Shown in pieces: positions 62,637 to 64,000 of a stretch of DNA of 64,000 nt. Each line of letters opens with the position of its first letter. The first letter of the stretch is position 1. The translations under genes and the position numbers were made by a program. The stretch covers positions 1,478,501 to 1,542,500 of the forward strand of contig JADJOX010000007.1 of the NCBI GenBank assembly GCA_016713565.1, in the 5' to 3' direction. The notes below the pieces were generated by a model. The model made no database searches, was not told where the DNA came from, and saw nothing but the letters and a program-made list of their open reading frames with translations. The stretch is from Ignavibacteriota bacterium (lineage in GTDB: Bacteria; Bacteroidota; Ignavibacteria; Ignavibacteriales; Melioribacteraceae).

Positions 62637-64000
62637 CAGCTAAAAAGAATATTCGTATAAATTTAATCTCACTAATTTTTATTGGCTCGGGATCCATATT
62701 TATTTTGATTTTTTCTATCTATTTGCTTTTGTTAAATATTTATGGACGTTTTGAACTTTTGGATATTATTGATTCAGTTAAACGAATGGATTTTTTCAAA
62801 GCGATTCAAATTATTCAGCTGCAATTTTACTTTCTGAGTATAGTAAATCATTGCTTAATGATGAAAGTAACTGGTATGAAAATAATATTAAAACATGGCA
62901 AAAGTTTGCAGAATCGTCCGGGATTATCTTAGATGTAATTGGAGATGAAACAATTGAAAATGGAGATTTTAAAAAATACAACTTGATTATATTATCATCG
63001 GCAAAAGCTTTAAGCAATACTGAAATAATTAGAATAAAACAATATTTAGAAAATGGCGGGAATATTTTTGCGACTAATTCTACCGCAACATTTGATAGAG
63101 AAGGTAAATGGAGAGGCTGGAAATTTTTCAATGAAGTTTTTGGTATAAAATTTATAAACGAATTTTCTTCTATTGAAAAAACAAGAAAGCAAACATTTAG
63201 AGGTAATATTCCTATAACCGCAGGAATTCCTTCCGGATTTTCTTTAAGAATTGCCACTTGGGACAACCCAATGGCTTGTAAAGTTCTGGAACCTAGAACT
63301 CAGCCGATTAGTTTTTGGAATAATTTTAGGTCAGATAATCATTTTGTTACTGAAAACACAGAAGAGATGGCAGGTTCAGTTTTTGGCAATTATGGTAAAG
63401 GCAGATTTGTTTGGATGGGATTCGATATAAATTCAGTTCATGGTGAACAAGAAGAATATATAATGTTTGACAAATTTTTTAATAACATAATTAGCTGGCT
63501 TAATAAAAAACCAATAATTTTTGTAAAAGATTGGCCGGGAAATTATAAAGCAGCGTCAGTCATTAACGTAAATGTAAATAGCGATCTATCAAATAAAGAT
63601 AATATATTAAAATACATAGACAAAGAATCTTTGCCAATGACTTTTTATATTGATTCTGAAATCGCAAAGCAAAATGTCCTTCAAGTAAAAATGTTATCCC
63701 AAAATGGAGAACTAGGAGCTTTAGTCCCGCTTGGGAATTTAGTTTCTGCCAACAATATTGTTTATCACCTAGATGATTATAATAAACAATATGAACAATT
63801 AAAAAATTCAAAAGCTATTTTAGAAAAAATAATAGAACGTCCTATAAATAACGCAATGCCTTTATATGGAATGTATGATGAGAATACAGTACATGCGCTA
63901 ATTGCGGCTGGTTATAAAACTTTGGTGAGTGATTCTTTATTTAATAAGTCAGTTCCGAATTCTCTAATTAAAGGTAACAAGCAAATAATAACATTTAATA
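62627..64000 (+). CDS. Membrane-anchored GATase-like/NodB-like protein, frameshifted and cut at window end
   Basis: The gene opens at TTG 62627 with a membrane helix (residues about 10-40) and shifts frame near a run of six T at 62791-62796. Downstream, an open frame runs to the window end without its own good start, reading SAAILLSEYSKSLLND, ENGDFKKYNLIILSSAKALS, ENGGNIFATNSTATF and GKGRFVWMGFDINSVHGEQEEY (a GATase/ThuA-like fold). A NodB-like part follows from about 63520 (WPGNYKAASVINVNVNSD, LPMTFYIDSE). The usual metal motifs look degenerate: no TFDDG and no HxxxH, the position reading GELGALVPLGN. In the locus it would replace PgaB-like deacetylase. The frame change may be a sequencing error or phase variation. 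Confidence 0.72.

Noticed and set aside
62811..63266. A 151-residue minus-strand open frame near the window end
   Set aside because: The opposite strand carries the coherent GATase-like domain of the frameshifted gene, which explains the open frame here.
1..64000. tRNA, rRNA, CRISPR arrays or insertion sequences
   Set aside because: A reading of the non-coding spaces showed no cloverleaf-like GC-rich segments, no regularly spaced repeats and no transposase-like open frame.

Overview
The window is AT-rich bacterial DNA of about 30% GC by eye, densely coded with short operons on both strands. Several features suggest the Bacteroidota/Chlorobiota/Ignavibacteriota group, most likely an Ignavibacteria-type organism: many secreted and lipobox-bearing proteins, DUF2911, DUF2147, DUF2461, DUF4395, DUF4126 and DUF502 families, GH92/GH78/GH9 glycosidases, a cyanobacterial/plant-type long IspH, TrpB2, weak or absent Shine-Dalgarno sites at many genes, and no SusC/SusD pair beside the glycosidases. 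This placement is inference from protein families; no rRNA or tRNA gene is visible.

Region by region: 1-2.5 kb holds the start of an alpha/beta-hydrolase-like gene, a SIR2-like NAD-binding protein and a PadR-type regulator. 2.5-16.3 kb is mostly housekeeping and envelope genes: DUF4395, class II aldolase, SDR, HAD phosphatase, enoyl-CoA hydratase, membrane phosphoesterase, DinB, MOSC, TrpB2, SRPBCC, a serine hydrolase and DUF4126. 16.4-23.3 kb has NADP-malic enzyme (MaeB), DUF2461 and two secreted peptidases (M28, M1). 23.5-27.4 kb has DUF502, two envelope proteins and an ECF sigma/anti-sigma/coiled-coil operon. 27.4-31.9 kb is a minus-strand run: IspH, DUF2911, a PLP deaminase and an amidohydrolase. 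32.0-36.3 kb has a Rho-binding antiterminator homologue (Rof), an ADP-forming acyl-CoA synthetase, a decayed DUF1016/YhcG nuclease gene and glycogen synthase.

36.3-52 kb is rich in carbohydrate genes: a GH9-CE4 fusion, an M3 peptidase, KtrB/KtrA potassium uptake, a GH78 alpha-L-rhamnosidase divergent from two GH92 alpha-mannosidases, and a FucP-like sugar transporter. The glycosidases and transporter probably work together on rhamnose- and mannose-containing glycans. 52-55.4 kb is looser and partly decayed: DoxX, DUF3800, a broken ORF and a serine hydrolase.

55.9-64 kb is the most distinctive part, an apparent synthase-dependent exopolysaccharide locus. It has a SAM methyltransferase, a KaiC/RecA-like P-loop ATPase, a 967-residue TPR plus beta-barrel protein (PgaA/BcsC-like architecture), a processive GT2 synthase (PgaC/BcsA-like), a small one-helix membrane protein, and a membrane-anchored protein with a GATase-like and a degenerate NodB-like domain. 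That last gene is split by an apparent -1 frameshift at a run of six T and runs off the window end.

Clear stem-loop terminators separate many units, notably at 3321-3347, 16311-16363, 23397-23424, 25541-25578, 27422-27451 and 43044-43093. I saw no CRISPR array, intact insertion sequence, tRNA or rRNA.
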